In this document: positions 9,070 to 17,423 of the stretch, piece after piece
Numbering within the stretch: position 1 is the first letter of the stretch
Layout of the letters: every line of letters begins with the position of its first letter
Source of the DNA: Virgisporangium aurantiacum
Lineage (GTDB): Bacteria > Actinomycetota > Actinomycetes > Mycobacteriales > Micromonosporaceae
Assembly: GCF_016863635.1 (NCBI RefSeq)
Contig: NZ_BOPG01000053.1
Location: 1 to 64,000, forward strand
DNA: 64,000 nt
Reading direction: 5' to 3'
Notes under the pieces: model-generated
What the model saw: only the letters and a program-made list of their open reading frames with translations
The model's database searches: none
What the model was told of the DNA's origin: nothing
Program-made: the position numbers and the translations under genes

Positions 9070-9447
9070 ATGTTCGAGGAAGTCTTTCCGATCCTGTCGA
9101 CGCCCGACCTGGCCCGCTCGCTCCGGTTCTACCGGGACCTGCTCGGTGGCACGGTCTCGTACCGGTTTCCGCCGGACGGCGATCCGGTGTACGTCGGGCT
9201 GCAGTTCGGCGGCTCGCAGTTGGGCGTCGGCAGGCAGGACGAGCCGGGTGTGCTCACCAACGATCGGATCACGCTGTGGGTGTACGCGACCGACTGCGAC
9301 GCGGCCCTGGCCCGGTTGCGCGCCGGCGGGGTGCGGGTCGTGCAGGAGCCGACGGACCAACAGTGGGGCGAACGGATGGCGATCGTGGAGGACCCGGACG
9401 GCAACCGGGTGATCGTCGCCACCCGGTCCCCGGAGGAGCGCGCGTGA
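9070..9447 (+). CDS. VOC-family (glyoxalase/bleomycin-resistance fold) protein
   Basis: A 125-residue vicinal-oxygen-chelate protein: one pair of beta-alpha-beta-beta-beta modules, with FPILSTPDLARSLRFYRDLL at the N-terminus and the closing motif VEDPDGNRVIVA. The family includes dioxygenases, epimerases and small-molecule binding or resistance proteins. GGAGG stands 7 bases before the ATG. A strong hairpin follows directly, so it is probably monocistronic. Ligand unknown. Confidence 0.85.
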   Translation: MFEEVFPILSTPDLARSLRFYRDLLGGTVSYRFPPDGDPVYVGLQFGGSQLGVGRQDEPGVLTNDRITLWVYATDCDAALARLRAGGVRVVQEPTDQQWGERMAIVEDPDGNRVIVATRSPEERA

Positions 9448-9456
9448 CTCAGGGCG

Positions 9457-9495
9457 GGTCAAGCGGGCGCCACGCTGCTGGGCGCCCGCTTGACC
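9457..9495 (+). terminator. Hairpin terminator after the VOC gene
   Basis: A perfect 15-bp inverted repeat (arms 9457-9471 and 9481-9495) with a 9-nt loop begins 10 bp after the VOC stop codon. It also faces the 3' end of the remnant on the other strand, so it may act in both directions. Confidence 0.7.
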
Positions 9496-9498
9496 GGG

Positions 9499-9885
9499 TC
9501 AGCCGTTGTTGTCGATCAGGCTGGCGATCTCGTTCGCGTTGCTCACCGCGCAGGTTGGGCCGTTCTGCGTGTTCTCGAATGATGTTGGCGAAGTTGTTCA
9601 CCGAGTACAGGGTGTAGTCCAGTTGGTTCGAGCCGCCGCTGCTCACAGCCCGCCGCCGCTGATCAGCAGCCGCGCCACGGCCCGGCCGCGGGCGTACTCG
9701 GTGGGGTGGCTGTTCTGGTAGCAGACCACGTCGCGGCGGGCGTCGGTGCTGCAGACGGACATGATGGAGAAGTCGTACCGGGTGATCTCCGCTCGGTCGT
9801 AGCCCCGCCAGAAGCGGTCGACGGTGACGGCGTTCGCCCGCTTGCCGTGTACGGTCACCACCGCCGTGTCGCCCTCCGCCGAGAA
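9499..9885 (-). pseudogene. Remnant of a secreted trypsin-like serine protease
   Basis: Reading leftwards, a segment beginning QFSAEGDTAVVTVHG runs to RAVARLLISGGGLC, where the frame breaks. Reading resumes one frame over with SGGSNQLDYTLYSVNN, then breaks again after NNFANII and ends in the third frame with NGPTCAVSNANEIASLIDNN and a stop. The pieces match the order expected in lysyl-endopeptidase-like secreted proteases: pro-region, a VARLL strand before the catalytic His, and the LDYTL strand with the catalytic Asp. The His region is deleted. At least one deletion and one further frameshift make it non-functional. Family assignment is from memory of the pattern. Confidence 0.55.
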
Positions 9886-9912
9886 CTGACGTCGGTGTGG
9901 TCGCGGCGGCGG

Positions 9913-11217
9913 TCAGGTGGCCGTGCCGCGGGCGATGTAGAGGTTCATCTCGGTGAAGTCGAGGGTGACGGTGTAGGGCTTGAAGAAGGTGTGGGGGAAG
10001 TGGCCCAACTCGTCGAACCCGAGGGGGTTGACGGTCGACCGACGCTTGTTCGCGTAGGAGTAGGCGTCCTTGGCGACGGCCACGCCGAGGCGGATCGCCC
10101 TGGGGTAACAGGGGTAGACGTCGGCCGGGTGGCTGTGGGCGAAGGTCTGGATCGGACGGTCGTAGTCGATGCGGATCCGCAACTGCTTGGCCGTTTCTTC
10201 GGCCATGCCCGCGGCGATCTCGCCCGTTCCGCCGAAGTTCACGCCCACGACCCGTGGGCCGGAGCCGTCGATGCTGCCCCTGCTGTGGATGCTTGCGCCC
10301 TCGCGGCCCAGCCACAGCGGCAGGGGCTTGACGCCCGCCCGGTTGGCGTCGGCGCGTGCGTTCGCGGTGGTTTCGGGGGTCTTGCGCCGCAGGATCAACC
10401 ATCGGCCCGCGTAGTCGAACGTGGTCAGGAAGTGGTGGAAGACCCACGTGCCGATCATGCCGTCGTGGTCATGTTCATCGAGCGAGACGGTGTCCGACTC
10501 CGACCACTCCACGGGGATGTTGCGCAGTTCGATGCCGCCCAGCGTGAACGAGTCCAGCACCCCGAAGTGCATCCACATCCTGCCGTCCAGGAAATCGATC
10601 TCCTGGCTGTAGACCGGGGTCAGTCCGGCGTCCTTGGCTACCGTCGAGGACAAGCTCAGGTACGGGGAACCGGTGTAGAACATGAAGCGCTTCGTGGGCC
10701 CGCCGTTGACCGAGGCCTCCACCAGCGGAGACGGGTCCAGCCGGAGCCATTTCAGCCGCGCGATGTCGCCGTGGATCTGATACGCCTCGCCGTGGACCGC
10801 CGCGAACCAGGTGGCGTAGGCGTCTTCGCCGGCTGCTCGCCAGCACGGTACGGACTGGGCGAGTTTGTCTTGCCGGGTGTAGCAGTCGCCCAGGAACTGG
10901 TTGGTTTGCATGTCGTCGGGCGCCAGGTCGAGGGCCATCGTGAGATACTTCTCGGCCTCGGGGAACGTGTTGGCCAGCAGCGCCACGAGGCCGCGCCGGC
11001 GGGCCGCGTGCAGGTTCGCGGGGTCTCGCTTCAGGATCTCCTCGTAGGCGCGGCCGGCCTCCTCGAACTTCCCGGCCTGGTACAGCCCGTCCGCGTCACC
11101 CGTATCGGCGAGCGCGGTGGCCGCCCCGCCCAGCAGCGGCGCCGCCACCGCGGCCCCGGTCAGCACGGCGACGCCCCGCAACAGCGAGCGCCGGTCCCAT
11201 TCACCGTCATGAGTCAT
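9913..11217 (-). CDS. Tat-exported TPR protein with aspartyl-protease-like domain
   Basis: A protein of 434 residues. It opens with a twin-arginine signal (DRRSLLRG and a hydrophobic stretch to about residue 38, ending GGAATALA). Tetratricopeptide-like helices follow (residues 40-130: AGKFEEAGRAYEEILKRDP and successors), then a beta-rich domain resembling retropepsin-like aspartyl proteases. The expected DTG loop reads FYTGSPYLSL, with Tyr for the catalytic Asp, so this half is probably inactive or incomplete. ATG 11217 is chosen because the Tat motif follows at once; a longer frame to 11295 has no support. It lies downstream of a dienelactone-hydrolase gene on the same strand. Confidence 0.65.
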   Translation of the reverse strand: MTHDGEWDRRSLLRGVAVLTGAAVAAPLLGGAATALADTGDADGLYQAGKFEEAGRAYEEILKRDPANLHAARRRGLVALLANTFPEAEKYLTMALDLAPDDMQTNQFLGDCYTRQDKLAQSVPCWRAAGEDAYATWFAAVHGEAYQIHGDIARLKWLRLDPSPLVEASVNGGPTKRFMFYTGSPYLSLSSTVAKDAGLTPVYSQEIDFLDGRMWMHFGVLDSFTLGGIELRNIPVEWSESDTVSLDEHDHDGMIGTWVFHHFLTTFDYAGRWLILRRKTPETTANARADANRAGVKPLPLWLGREGASIHSRGSIDGSGPRVVGVNFGGTGEIAAGMAEETAKQLRIRIDYDRPIQTFAHSHPADVYPCYPRAIRLGVAVAKDAYSYANKRRSTVNPLGFDELGHFPHTFFKPYTVTLDFTEMNLYIARGTAT

Positions 11218-11295
11218 TCCTCCACTGAAGACGGAGGACTGTTGCGATGACGTATGCGATTTTCGATACGCCCGCGATACACGAGTCCCCGGCAC

Positions 11296-12213
11296 TCAAT
11301 CTCTGACGCGGTGGCGGGCGGCGTCGAACCAGTTCAGCGTCCGGCGCCATACCTCCGTCGCGGCGTGGGGGTTGAAACGGGCGCCGGTGTCGTTGAAGAA
11401 GGCATGGTCGGCCTCGGTGAACGTGAGGAGTTCGTGCTTCAGGCCGGCCGCCTCGAGGGCCGCCTTGGCGGCGGCCCGGGTTGCGTTGACACGGGCGTCG
11501 AGTCCGCCGTAGACCCCGAGCACCGCCGCGCGGGAGCCCGCGAAGTTGCCGCCCTCCGGGAATGGTCCGTAGAAGGGAGCGGCCGCGGCGAGACGCGGTT
11601 CGTTGGACGTGAGCAGGCGCCACACCATGGCGCCACCGAAGCAGAACCCGATCGCGGCCAGCTTCTTGCCGCGGACGCGACGCTGCAGTTCGGTCACGCT
11701 GGCTTTCATGCCGGCGACGAAGCGTTCCGGTGGGATCTGCGCAAGCGCGGCCGCCACTTCGGCCTCGCCCGGGAACGCCCCGGTGCCGCCCTCCTCCGAG
11801 AGGAGGTCCAGAGCCAACGCGGAGTACCCGCTGGCGGCCAACCGACCGGCGACCGTGCGGATGTGCTCGGTCAACCCGCGGTTCTCGTGGATGACGAGCA
11901 CACCACCGCGCGGCTTGGCCGCGGCCGCCCAGGCGGCCATCAGCGGCACACGGGGACCGGTGAACGTGATCGACTCCCGGGCGACGGGCGCCCAGGTCGT
12001 CTCCGACGCGGAGCGCCCGTTGTCCTGATCGGCCTCGTTGCCCGGATCGGCCGCAGCCGCTTCGCCGGTGGCGAACGAGGCCAGAAGGCCGGTCGCCGCC
12101 GCACCGGTCACACCCAGCAGGCCCAAGCGGCGGATGGCCTCTCTTCGCGTGATGATGCCGTCACCGAGGTCTTCCGCGACTTCCTCGGCGAGGTATCGCT
12201 GAAGCTCTGTCAT
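11296..12213 (-). CDS. Dienelactone hydrolase family protein
   Basis: A 305-residue alpha/beta hydrolase of the DLH group. The nucleophile is Cys in AIGFCFGGAM, the acid is Asp in GGLDARV and the base is His in EADHAFFND, which is the DLH Cys-Asp-His triad. The N-terminus carries RREAIRRLGLLGVTGAAA, a Tat-like signal, after about 25 extra residues, suggesting export or membrane anchoring. A strong AGGAGG site precedes ATG 12213. DLH enzymes open lactone rings of chlorocatechol breakdown products or act as general esterases; the substrate here is unknown. The TPR/aspartyl-protease-like gene follows on the same strand after 78 bp. Confidence 0.85.
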   Translation of the reverse strand: MTELQRYLAEEVAEDLGDGIITRREAIRRLGLLGVTGAAATGLLASFATGEAAAADPGNEADQDNGRSASETTWAPVARESITFTGPRVPLMAAWAAAAKPRGGVLVIHENRGLTEHIRTVAGRLAASGYSALALDLLSEEGGTGAFPGEAEVAAALAQIPPERFVAGMKASVTELQRRVRGKKLAAIGFCFGGAMVWRLLTSNEPRLAAAAPFYGPFPEGGNFAGSRAAVLGVYGGLDARVNATRAAAKAALEAAGLKHELLTFTEADHAFFNDTGARFNPHAATEVWRRTLNWFDAARHRVRD

Positions 12214-12301
12214 GGATCCTCCTGGGGACTCGAAGCAGCGCCTATGTGCTCGTCACCTGAAGCATAGACCGGCTTCGAATTCCTCCCCGCCGCGATGTCG
12301 G

Positions 12302-13858
12302 TCAGGATTGCAGGCCGTCGCATTGTGGCGCGAGCCGCCCGGTCGTGAGGTACGACAGCAGGTCGTCGGCGCAGTCGGCCGCCTGGTAGACCGAGCCGTG
12401 GACGTCGTCGTCGACGGTGAGCAGGGTGCCGCCGGCGACGGCGTGCGCCTGCAGTGCCCACTCGTACGGGGTGACGAGCTCGTGGCGGTGCCCGGCCAGT
12501 GCCACCGGGGCGCCCGTGCGCCGGGCGGAGAAGCTGTGTCCGGGCACCGACCAGCCGGCGCACCGGAGGTTCATCTGCAGCCCCCGGCCGGCGACCGGAT
12601 TGTCCGCGATCCGCCGCTGGAACGTCGCCCACACGGCCGTGAAATCCGGACGGGCGGGATCGTCACCGCAGACCGTCGCCTGCTCCATCGTCTTGTTGTA
12701 GAGCTCCGGCATGTCGGCCGGAACGTCGGGCCGCGGATCGCCGCCGAGCAGAAGCTTCCTGACCGCGGGTGGCGCGGTGGGACCGGTCGCGTCCCGCAGT
12801 TGCGCGAGCACCTCGGCGAACATCGGCCAGTTGACGGCGAGTTGGCTACCGGCCTGGGCGATCAGGCCCGCGTCGAGCGGCATCGGCAGATCGGTGAACG
12901 TCCGGGGATTCGCGTCGTAGTCCCGCTGCATGTCGATGACGGCCGCCCGCACCTCGTCGGTGGTCCGGCCGAAACCGTAGACGTCGTTCCGCTCGGCCAT
13001 CCACGCCGCCAACCGCAGGAACTGCCGCTCCTGCGCGGCGGCCTGCCCGTCGTCCAGCGCGTCGTTGACGAACCACGTCGGCAGCACGCTGTCGAGGAAC
13101 ATCCGGCCCACGGCGGCCGGGAACAGCGTCCGGTAGACCAGGCCGAGCCGGGTCCCCCACGAGACACCGACATAGCTCAGCCGCCGCTCTCCCAGCGCCG
13201 CCCGGACCCGGTCGAGGTCGCGGGCGACGTTCGGGGTGTTCACCTGGGCCAGGAACGCGGGATCGGTCCGCACGCAGGCCGCGTTCGCGTCTGCCGCCGC
13301 GTCGTACAGCCGCCGGGCCGTCTCCTCGGTCAGCGGCCCCGGCGGGGTGACGACCGGCGGCGGCATCGCACAGGTCACCTTCGTGCTGTTGCCGACGCCG
13401 CGCGGATCGAAGCCGATCAGGTCGTACCGTTCGTTGAGCCGCGCGGTCGACGCGTTGGCGACGGCCACCCGCACCGGCGTCAGGTACCCGCTGCCGCCCG
13501 GGCCACCCGGGTTGAAGGCGAGGCTGCCGAGCCGGTGCGCCTGATCGGTCGCCCGGATCCGCGTGACGGCAACGGTGATCTGCCGGCCACCGGGGTCGCG
13601 GTAGTCCATCGGCACGCTCACCGTGCCGCACTCCATCCGCTGGACGAGGGCCCGGGTCTGCTCCAGCCGGCCGGGCACGACGGCGTCGAGAACCGCGTCG
13701 GAGTACGCCGGACACGCCACCCAGGTGACGGTCGGTGCCGTCGGCTCGATGGCCGACGCCGATCCCGGACCCACCACCGCCCAGGTCGTTCCGGTCGCGA
13801 TCATCGCGAGGGACGCCGAAACACCGCGCCGTACCCGCGTTCTGCGTTGCATCACCAT
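12302..13858 (-). CDS. Secreted alpha/beta hydrolase, tripeptidyl-aminopeptidase-like
   Basis: A protein of 518 residues similar in layout to Streptomyces tripeptidyl aminopeptidases (SlpD/SlpE, Tap family). It has a signal peptide (Arg-rich start, hydrophobic core, ASA cleavage near residue 35), the strand LAFNPGGPGGSGY forming the oxyanion region, the nucleophile Ser in YVGVSWGTRLG, and a C-terminal TAP-like domain with the catalytic His in DDDVHGSVYQ. The family removes N-terminal tri- or dipeptides outside the cell. ATG 13858 is chosen as it places the Arg-rich signal at the start; 13852 is an alternative. Confidence 0.85.
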   Translation of the reverse strand: MVMQRRTRVRRGVSASLAMIATGTTWAVVGPGSASAIEPTAPTVTWVACPAYSDAVLDAVVPGRLEQTRALVQRMECGTVSVPMDYRDPGGRQITVAVTRIRATDQAHRLGSLAFNPGGPGGSGYLTPVRVAVANASTARLNERYDLIGFDPRGVGNSTKVTCAMPPPVVTPPGPLTEETARRLYDAAADANAACVRTDPAFLAQVNTPNVARDLDRVRAALGERRLSYVGVSWGTRLGLVYRTLFPAAVGRMFLDSVLPTWFVNDALDDGQAAAQERQFLRLAAWMAERNDVYGFGRTTDEVRAAVIDMQRDYDANPRTFTDLPMPLDAGLIAQAGSQLAVNWPMFAEVLAQLRDATGPTAPPAVRKLLLGGDPRPDVPADMPELYNKTMEQATVCGDDPARPDFTAVWATFQRRIADNPVAGRGLQMNLRCAGWSVPGHSFSARRTGAPVALAGHRHELVTPYEWALQAHAVAGGTLLTVDDDVHGSVYQAADCADDLLSYLTTGRLAPQCDGLQS

Positions 13859-13925
13859 TGGTTCCCCGTCCTGTCGCCGGTCCCCCGTCAGCGCGGAGGA
13901 CACCCTCCATCGCCGGGGACGGTAT

Positions 13926-15023
13926 TCAGGAACGTGTATGCGCGACATAAACCGCCGGCCTGACGGTGGACCGTTCGGACCCGGCGAACTCCAGCAGCCG
14001 CATGCCTTCCTCTTCCACCGCCGCGCGTTGCGCCGGGGTCAGCGGTCGGAAGGCCTGGACGTCGAGACCGGCCGTCGACACCGTCCAGGTACCGTGCACG
14101 AACCCGTCGACGAGAACCGTCGACCTGCCTCCGATCACGATCCCGCGGCGGTAGTCCTCGTCCGAGATGATCCGGGTGCGGTCGTCGTGGGCGAGCAGGA
14201 CGTTGTCGAACTCCGGCAGGAACCGCACCGGTGCCGGGGTGTCCGGGTCGGGCAGCGCCCCGTCCGGGACGTCGAACAGCTCCCGTCCTCGCCAGTCACG
14301 GAGCCGGCGCAGCTCCATCCCCTCGACCACCGGCCGGAGCCTCGTCAGGCCCGACCAGGTCTGGATGTCCCGCACCGAGGCGGGGCCGAACGCGGCCAGG
14401 TAGCGACGTACCAGCGACTCGCGATCCGACGCGGCACCGGGCGGTCCGAGCCACGACCCCGCGGTGGTCCACAGTGGACGCCCGGACCGGCCCCACACTC
14501 CGCGGGGCGGTACCTGAACGACGGGCAGCAGGTGGGTGACGGCGTAGCCGAGCGACTCCGCGTCCAGCGCGGGCCACCGGCCCGCGAGCAGCGATGCCAG
14601 TTCGGCCCGCGAGCGCGGGTTCCCGGTGACCAGCGTCGCCACCGCGGCGCGGAACTCGTCGAGATCGAGGCCGTCGAGCACCGACCGGAACGGTGACGAG
14701 GCGAACCGGCGGTGCAGCATCTCGCGGAACAGCGGCTCGAGGCGGCCGTGATCCGCGTCGGTCACGAGGTGGATGGTCGTCCGATGCAGCGGCGCCCGCA
14801 CCGCCCGGCGGTCGGTGAGCAGCCCCGACAGCTCGGTGGGATCGAACGCGACCAACCGCGACCACAGCCCGTAGTAGGCGGACAGCGGTTCCTGCGCCTG
14901 CATCCCGACCAGATGCTCGACCGTGTCGTAGGCGGTCCGGGTCACCCGCTCCAGCAGGAACTGCCGGTGCAGGGTGGCCCGGTTCAGACCGCGGAGCGTG
15001 ACTACCGGAAGCCGCGGAACCAC
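13926..15023 (-). CDS. Winged-helix DNA-binding (HTH_42/YcaQ-like) protein
   Basis: A protein of about 365 residues of the HTH_42 group, which includes the DNA-crosslink glycosylases YcaQ and AlkX. Visible are LLERVTRTAYDTVEHLVGMQ and PLSAYYGLWSRL (first winged helix), LHRTTIHLVTDAD, the RFLPEFDNVLLAHDDRTR core and the C-terminal strand VLVDGFVHGTWTV. The QAQ motif region of YcaQ is represented by GMQAQEP. The GTG at 15023 is tentative; it lies within the 3' part of an epoxide-hydrolase stub at 15002-15118, suggesting this 5' end was created by a rearrangement. Confidence 0.75.
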   Translation of the reverse strand: MVPRLPVVTLRGLNRATLHRQFLLERVTRTAYDTVEHLVGMQAQEPLSAYYGLWSRLVAFDPTELSGLLTDRRAVRAPLHRTTIHLVTDADHGRLEPLFREMLHRRFASSPFRSVLDGLDLDEFRAAVATLVTGNPRSRAELASLLAGRWPALDAESLGYAVTHLLPVVQVPPRGVWGRSGRPLWTTAGSWLGPPGAASDRESLVRRYLAAFGPASVRDIQTWSGLTRLRPVVEGMELRRLRDWRGRELFDVPDGALPDPDTPAPVRFLPEFDNVLLAHDDRTRIISDEDYRRGIVIGGRSTVLVDGFVHGTWTVSTAGLDVQAFRPLTPAQRAAVEEEGMRLLEFAGSERSTVRPAVYVAHTRS

Positions 15024-15118
15024 GTGCGCACGTCCTGCGGGATGTCGATGCGGAACGGTCGAATCTCCGCCGTGCCGCCGGAAACCAACGCGGAGACCGT
15101 GACGGTATCTGTTGTCAT
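15002..15118 (-). pseudogene. N-terminal stub of an epoxide hydrolase
   Basis: An ATG at 15118 opens 38 codons containing AEIRPFRIDIPQ, the strand that starts the EHN domain of actinobacterial epoxide hydrolases, and then ends at a stop within unrelated-looking sequence (DVRTWFRGFR). The rest of the roughly 380-residue enzyme is absent. It is read as a truncation left by deletion, overlapping the start of the winged-helix gene. It is too short for certainty. Confidence 0.45.
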
Positions 15119-15318
15119 GCCGTCGATTCTCGGGACGACCGGCGAGCGCGACCAGTGTCCTGAACACCAGCTGAGATGGGTACTGCAGCGCCGGCCCGTG
15201 CAAAACGCACATCGTCCGTGACCGTCAGCCGGTGTGTACCCGACCGCCAGAGCCGGCGCGGCTGTCGTAGGGCATGACGCAGTAGGTCTGCCGAATCATT
15301 CCGAGAGGACCTACCTGA

Positions 15319-15684
15319 ATGACCGCCATCGACGTCGAGCCGCGCGTGCGCGCAGTGCTCGAGACGCTCACCGATGCCGACCTGTTCGCAGACCCGTTCC
15401 TGTTCGCCGACGCGACCGGCGCCCGCCGGGTCTCCCGAGCCGCGTTCCTCGCCAGCCTCCCCCGGCGCGCCCGGATGTTCGCCGATGCCGGCGTCGGCTC
15501 CGCCGAACTCACAACGGCGACGCAGCATCGCCTCGACGAGCAGTACCTGCTGGTCCACACCACGTGGTCGGCGCCGAGCCGCACCGGCGGAGACCCCGCG
15601 GTGCTCGCGTCGTCCTACCTGCTACGCCACACCGGCGAGGCGATCGAAGTCGTCGCGTACCTCAACCACAGGTCCCTGGCTTGA
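15319..15684 (+). CDS. Small NTF2-like (SnoaL/DUF4440-type) protein
   Basis: A 121-residue soluble protein whose length, acidic start and ending (SYLLRHTGEAIEVVAYLNHR) fit the cone-shaped NTF2-like fold, with the central LDEQYLLVHTTWSAPSRTG strand pair typical of SnoaL-like or DUF4440 proteins. Such proteins act as small isomerases, cyclases or ligand binders, and many have no known role. A GAGAGGA site precedes the ATG. It is divergent from the epoxide-hydrolase stub and winged-helix gene. No substrate can be proposed. Confidence 0.65.
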   Translation: MTAIDVEPRVRAVLETLTDADLFADPFLFADATGARRVSRAAFLASLPRRARMFADAGVGSAELTTATQHRLDEQYLLVHTTWSAPSRTGGDPAVLASSYLLRHTGEAIEVVAYLNHRSLA

Positions 15685-15724
15685 CCGAGTGTCGGTACCC
15701 GCTGCCGCCGGTCGACCTCGAGCA

Positions 15725-16159
15725 CTACGGCTCGATCCGAAAGACCGGGTGACGGGCGCCTTCGCGGCCGAATGCCGCCACGCCCTCGCGAGGGTGAGCG
15801 CCGAACGCTTCGCGAACGAACGGTATCAACCGGAACCGGCGGCGGTACGCGAGCAGGATCTCCGGCTTGCGGACGTCGTCGACCTCGACGAGGCGCACCG
15901 CGCGTGTGCGGCGCCCACGCCGGAGCGTGGCTTCGGCGTCGGCGCGGGCGTTGAGGACCCATGCCGTTTCCCCGAACGGCGCGACGAGCCACTCCCGACC
16001 GTCGTGGCGCAGGAGTGCGACGGGCGCGACGCGTTGGCGGCCGCTGCGCCGGCCGCGGGTCACGAGCAGCACCAGCGGTGGCATCGGTAAACCCCAGGTG
16101 AGCAGCCGAAGCGGGACCCGGGACATCCGGGCCAGCCGGGGCGGCAGTTCCGCGGTCAA
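15725..16159 (-). CDS. Deazaflavin (F420)-dependent nitroreductase-family protein
   Basis: A 144-residue protein of the DDN/split-barrel family. It shows the family sequence LVLLVTRGRRSGRQRVAPVA, then EWLVAPFGETAWVLNARA and a closing VFRIEP strand. Members bind F420 and reduce quinones or nitroimidazoles, or are membrane-associated. The stop at 15725 and start at 16159 leave 52 bp to the NTF2-like gene on the same strand, so both may be transcribed from the operator region at 16631-16699. F420 use is inferred from family membership. Confidence 0.82.
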   Translation of the reverse strand: MTAELPPRLARMSRVPLRLLTWGLPMPPLVLLVTRGRRSGRQRVAPVALLRHDGREWLVAPFGETAWVLNARADAEATLRRGRRTRAVRLVEVDDVRKPEILLAYRRRFRLIPFVREAFGAHPREGVAAFGREGARHPVFRIEP

Positions 16160-16211
16160 CGTGGTCTCCTCAGCGGGTCGGCAGCGGCGCGACCGATCGT
16201 CGGCCGGAGGC

Positions 16212-16607
16212 CTAGACGCGCGGAAACGGGGACGGGGCTTCGGCCGGGCGGAGCGGGCCGCTCAGCTGGAGGTTCGCTATCGCCCAACGATCGTGGTCGC
16301 GGACCGCCACCAGGGTGAGCCGGAACGATCCGCTCGCGTCGCGGCCCATCGCGATCGTGCGCTGCCGTTGGACGCCGTTCACGACCGCGACATCGCCGTA
16401 GATCCGGACCTGTGGTTCCAGCACCTCGAACTCGTCGTTCTGCAGGCGGTGCCGGTGCCGGTCGGCCCATTGCTGTTTCGTGAGCGTGAAACCGACCGGT
16501 CCGGCGCCGACGAAATCGTCGGTGAGCAGCCGGTCGTAGGCGTCCACGTCGCCGTGCAGCTCGGCCTGCGCCCATCGCTCGACGAGGTCGAGGACCTGCT
16601 CGCTCAT
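16212..16607 (-). CDS. NTF2-like (DUF4440/SnoaL-type) protein
   Basis: A 131-residue NTF2-fold protein: an N-terminal helix EQVLDLVERWAQAELHGDVD, the conserved YDRLLTDDFVGAGPVGFTLT segment, then strands VRIYGDVAVVNGV and RLTLVAVRDHDRWAIANLQL. The family includes bacterial ketosteroid-isomerase-like and polyketide-cyclase-like enzymes. The gene is divergent from a TetR regulator, with one of two related palindromes just before its start, so it is probably a direct target of that regulator. The F420-type gene lies downstream on the same strand. Confidence 0.8.
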   Translation of the reverse strand: MSEQVLDLVERWAQAELHGDVDAYDRLLTDDFVGAGPVGFTLTKQQWADRHRHRLQNDEFEVLEPQVRIYGDVAVVNGVQRQRTIAMGRDASGSFRLTLVAVRDHDRWAIANLQLSGPLRPAEAPSPFPRV

Positions 16608-16630
16608 CGCGTCTCCTCAAAGCTCTAACC

Positions 16631-16645
16631 GGGGGAAGATCCCCC
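16631..16645. promoter_or_regulatory. Palindromic operator 1 of the TetR locus
   Basis: GGGGGA and TCCCCC arms flank AGA. The 15-mer, read on the minus strand, matches 13 of 15 positions of the second palindrome at 16685-16699. It lies 24 bp before the NTF2-like gene start, where a repressor would block its promoter. Confidence 0.6.
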
Positions 16646-16684
16646 ACAACCGTGTCACGCCCGCAAAGCCGACGCAAGGGAAGT

Positions 16685-16699
16685 GGGGAATCTTTCCCC
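16685..16699. promoter_or_regulatory. Palindromic operator 2 of the TetR locus
   Basis: GGGGAA and TTCCCC arms flank TCT. It lies just upstream of a TATCCT hexamer (16709-16714) that could be the -10 box of the TetR gene, so it would overlap the -35 region. Together with operator 1 it suggests one autoregulating repressor controlling both divergent transcripts. Confidence 0.6.
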
Positions 16700-16745
16700 G
16701 GTTCTGGCTTATCCTGTGCCGGGACGGCAGAACGGAGGCAGGTCG

Positions 16746-17387
16746 ATGGCGAGGTCCATGCGGGCCGACGCTCGGCGGAATCTCGACCAGATCCTGCTCG
16801 CGGCCCGCGACATGATCGCCGAGCACGGGCCCGACGTGCCCCTCGACGACATCGCGCGGCGGGCCGGCGTCGGCAGCGCCACGCTGTACCGTCGTTTCCC
16901 GGACCGGAGCGCACTCCACCGGGCGGTCGCCGCCGAAGCCCTGAGCAGGACCCTCGAGGCGGCCCGGCGCGCCGCCGACACCGAACCCGACGCGTTCGAC
17001 GCGCTGGCCCGGTACCTGCGCGACGCCCTCGAACTTCGCGCCCCGGCCGTGCTGCCGATGCTGCTCGACGTCGTCGACCTCGAACACGATCCCGAGATCG
17101 GCCCGCTGCGCGACGCGTCACGGACCGCGGTCGAGCACCTGATCGAGCGGGTCCACACCGCCGGGGCACTCCCCCACGACGTCGTCTTCGCCGACATCTC
17201 GATGATGCTCGTCCGGATCGCCCGGCCCCTGCCGGGACCGCTGTCGGCCGAAGCCAAGCACGAACTGGCCCGCCATCACCTCGACCTGTTCCTGCGTGGA
17301 CTCCGCGCGCTCGCGCCGTCGGGGAACGACCCGAAGCTCGTCAGATCAACGACACATGACTGTCACTCGCCGTCTCTGGCGGAGTAG
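16746..17387 (+). CDS. TetR-family transcriptional regulator
   Basis: A 213-residue TetR-type repressor. The N-terminal helix-turn-helix is clear: RNLDQILLAARDMIAEHG, then LDDIARRAGVGSATLYRRFP. The all-helical C-terminal ligand domain contains a run ARYLRDALELRAPAVLPMLL. ATG 16746 has GGAGG 8 bases upstream and places the DNA-binding helix near the N-terminus. The gene is divergent from an NTF2-like/F420 gene pair, with two near-identical palindromes between them, so autoregulation and control of those genes are likely. Confidence 0.9.
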   Translation: MARSMRADARRNLDQILLAARDMIAEHGPDVPLDDIARRAGVGSATLYRRFPDRSALHRAVAAEALSRTLEAARRAADTEPDAFDALARYLRDALELRAPAVLPMLLDVVDLEHDPEIGPLRDASRTAVEHLIERVHTAGALPHDVVFADISMMLVRIARPLPGPLSAEAKHELARHHLDLFLRGLRALAPSGNDPKLVRSTTHDCHSPSLAE

Positions 17388-17423
17388 CTGTCGCAAGCGT
17401 TAACGAGCTGGCATGAGGACGGT

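Noticed and set aside
9615-9640. GGTTCGA sequence resembling a tRNA T-loop
   Set aside because: No cloverleaf or acceptor stem can be built around it; it belongs to the decayed protease frame.
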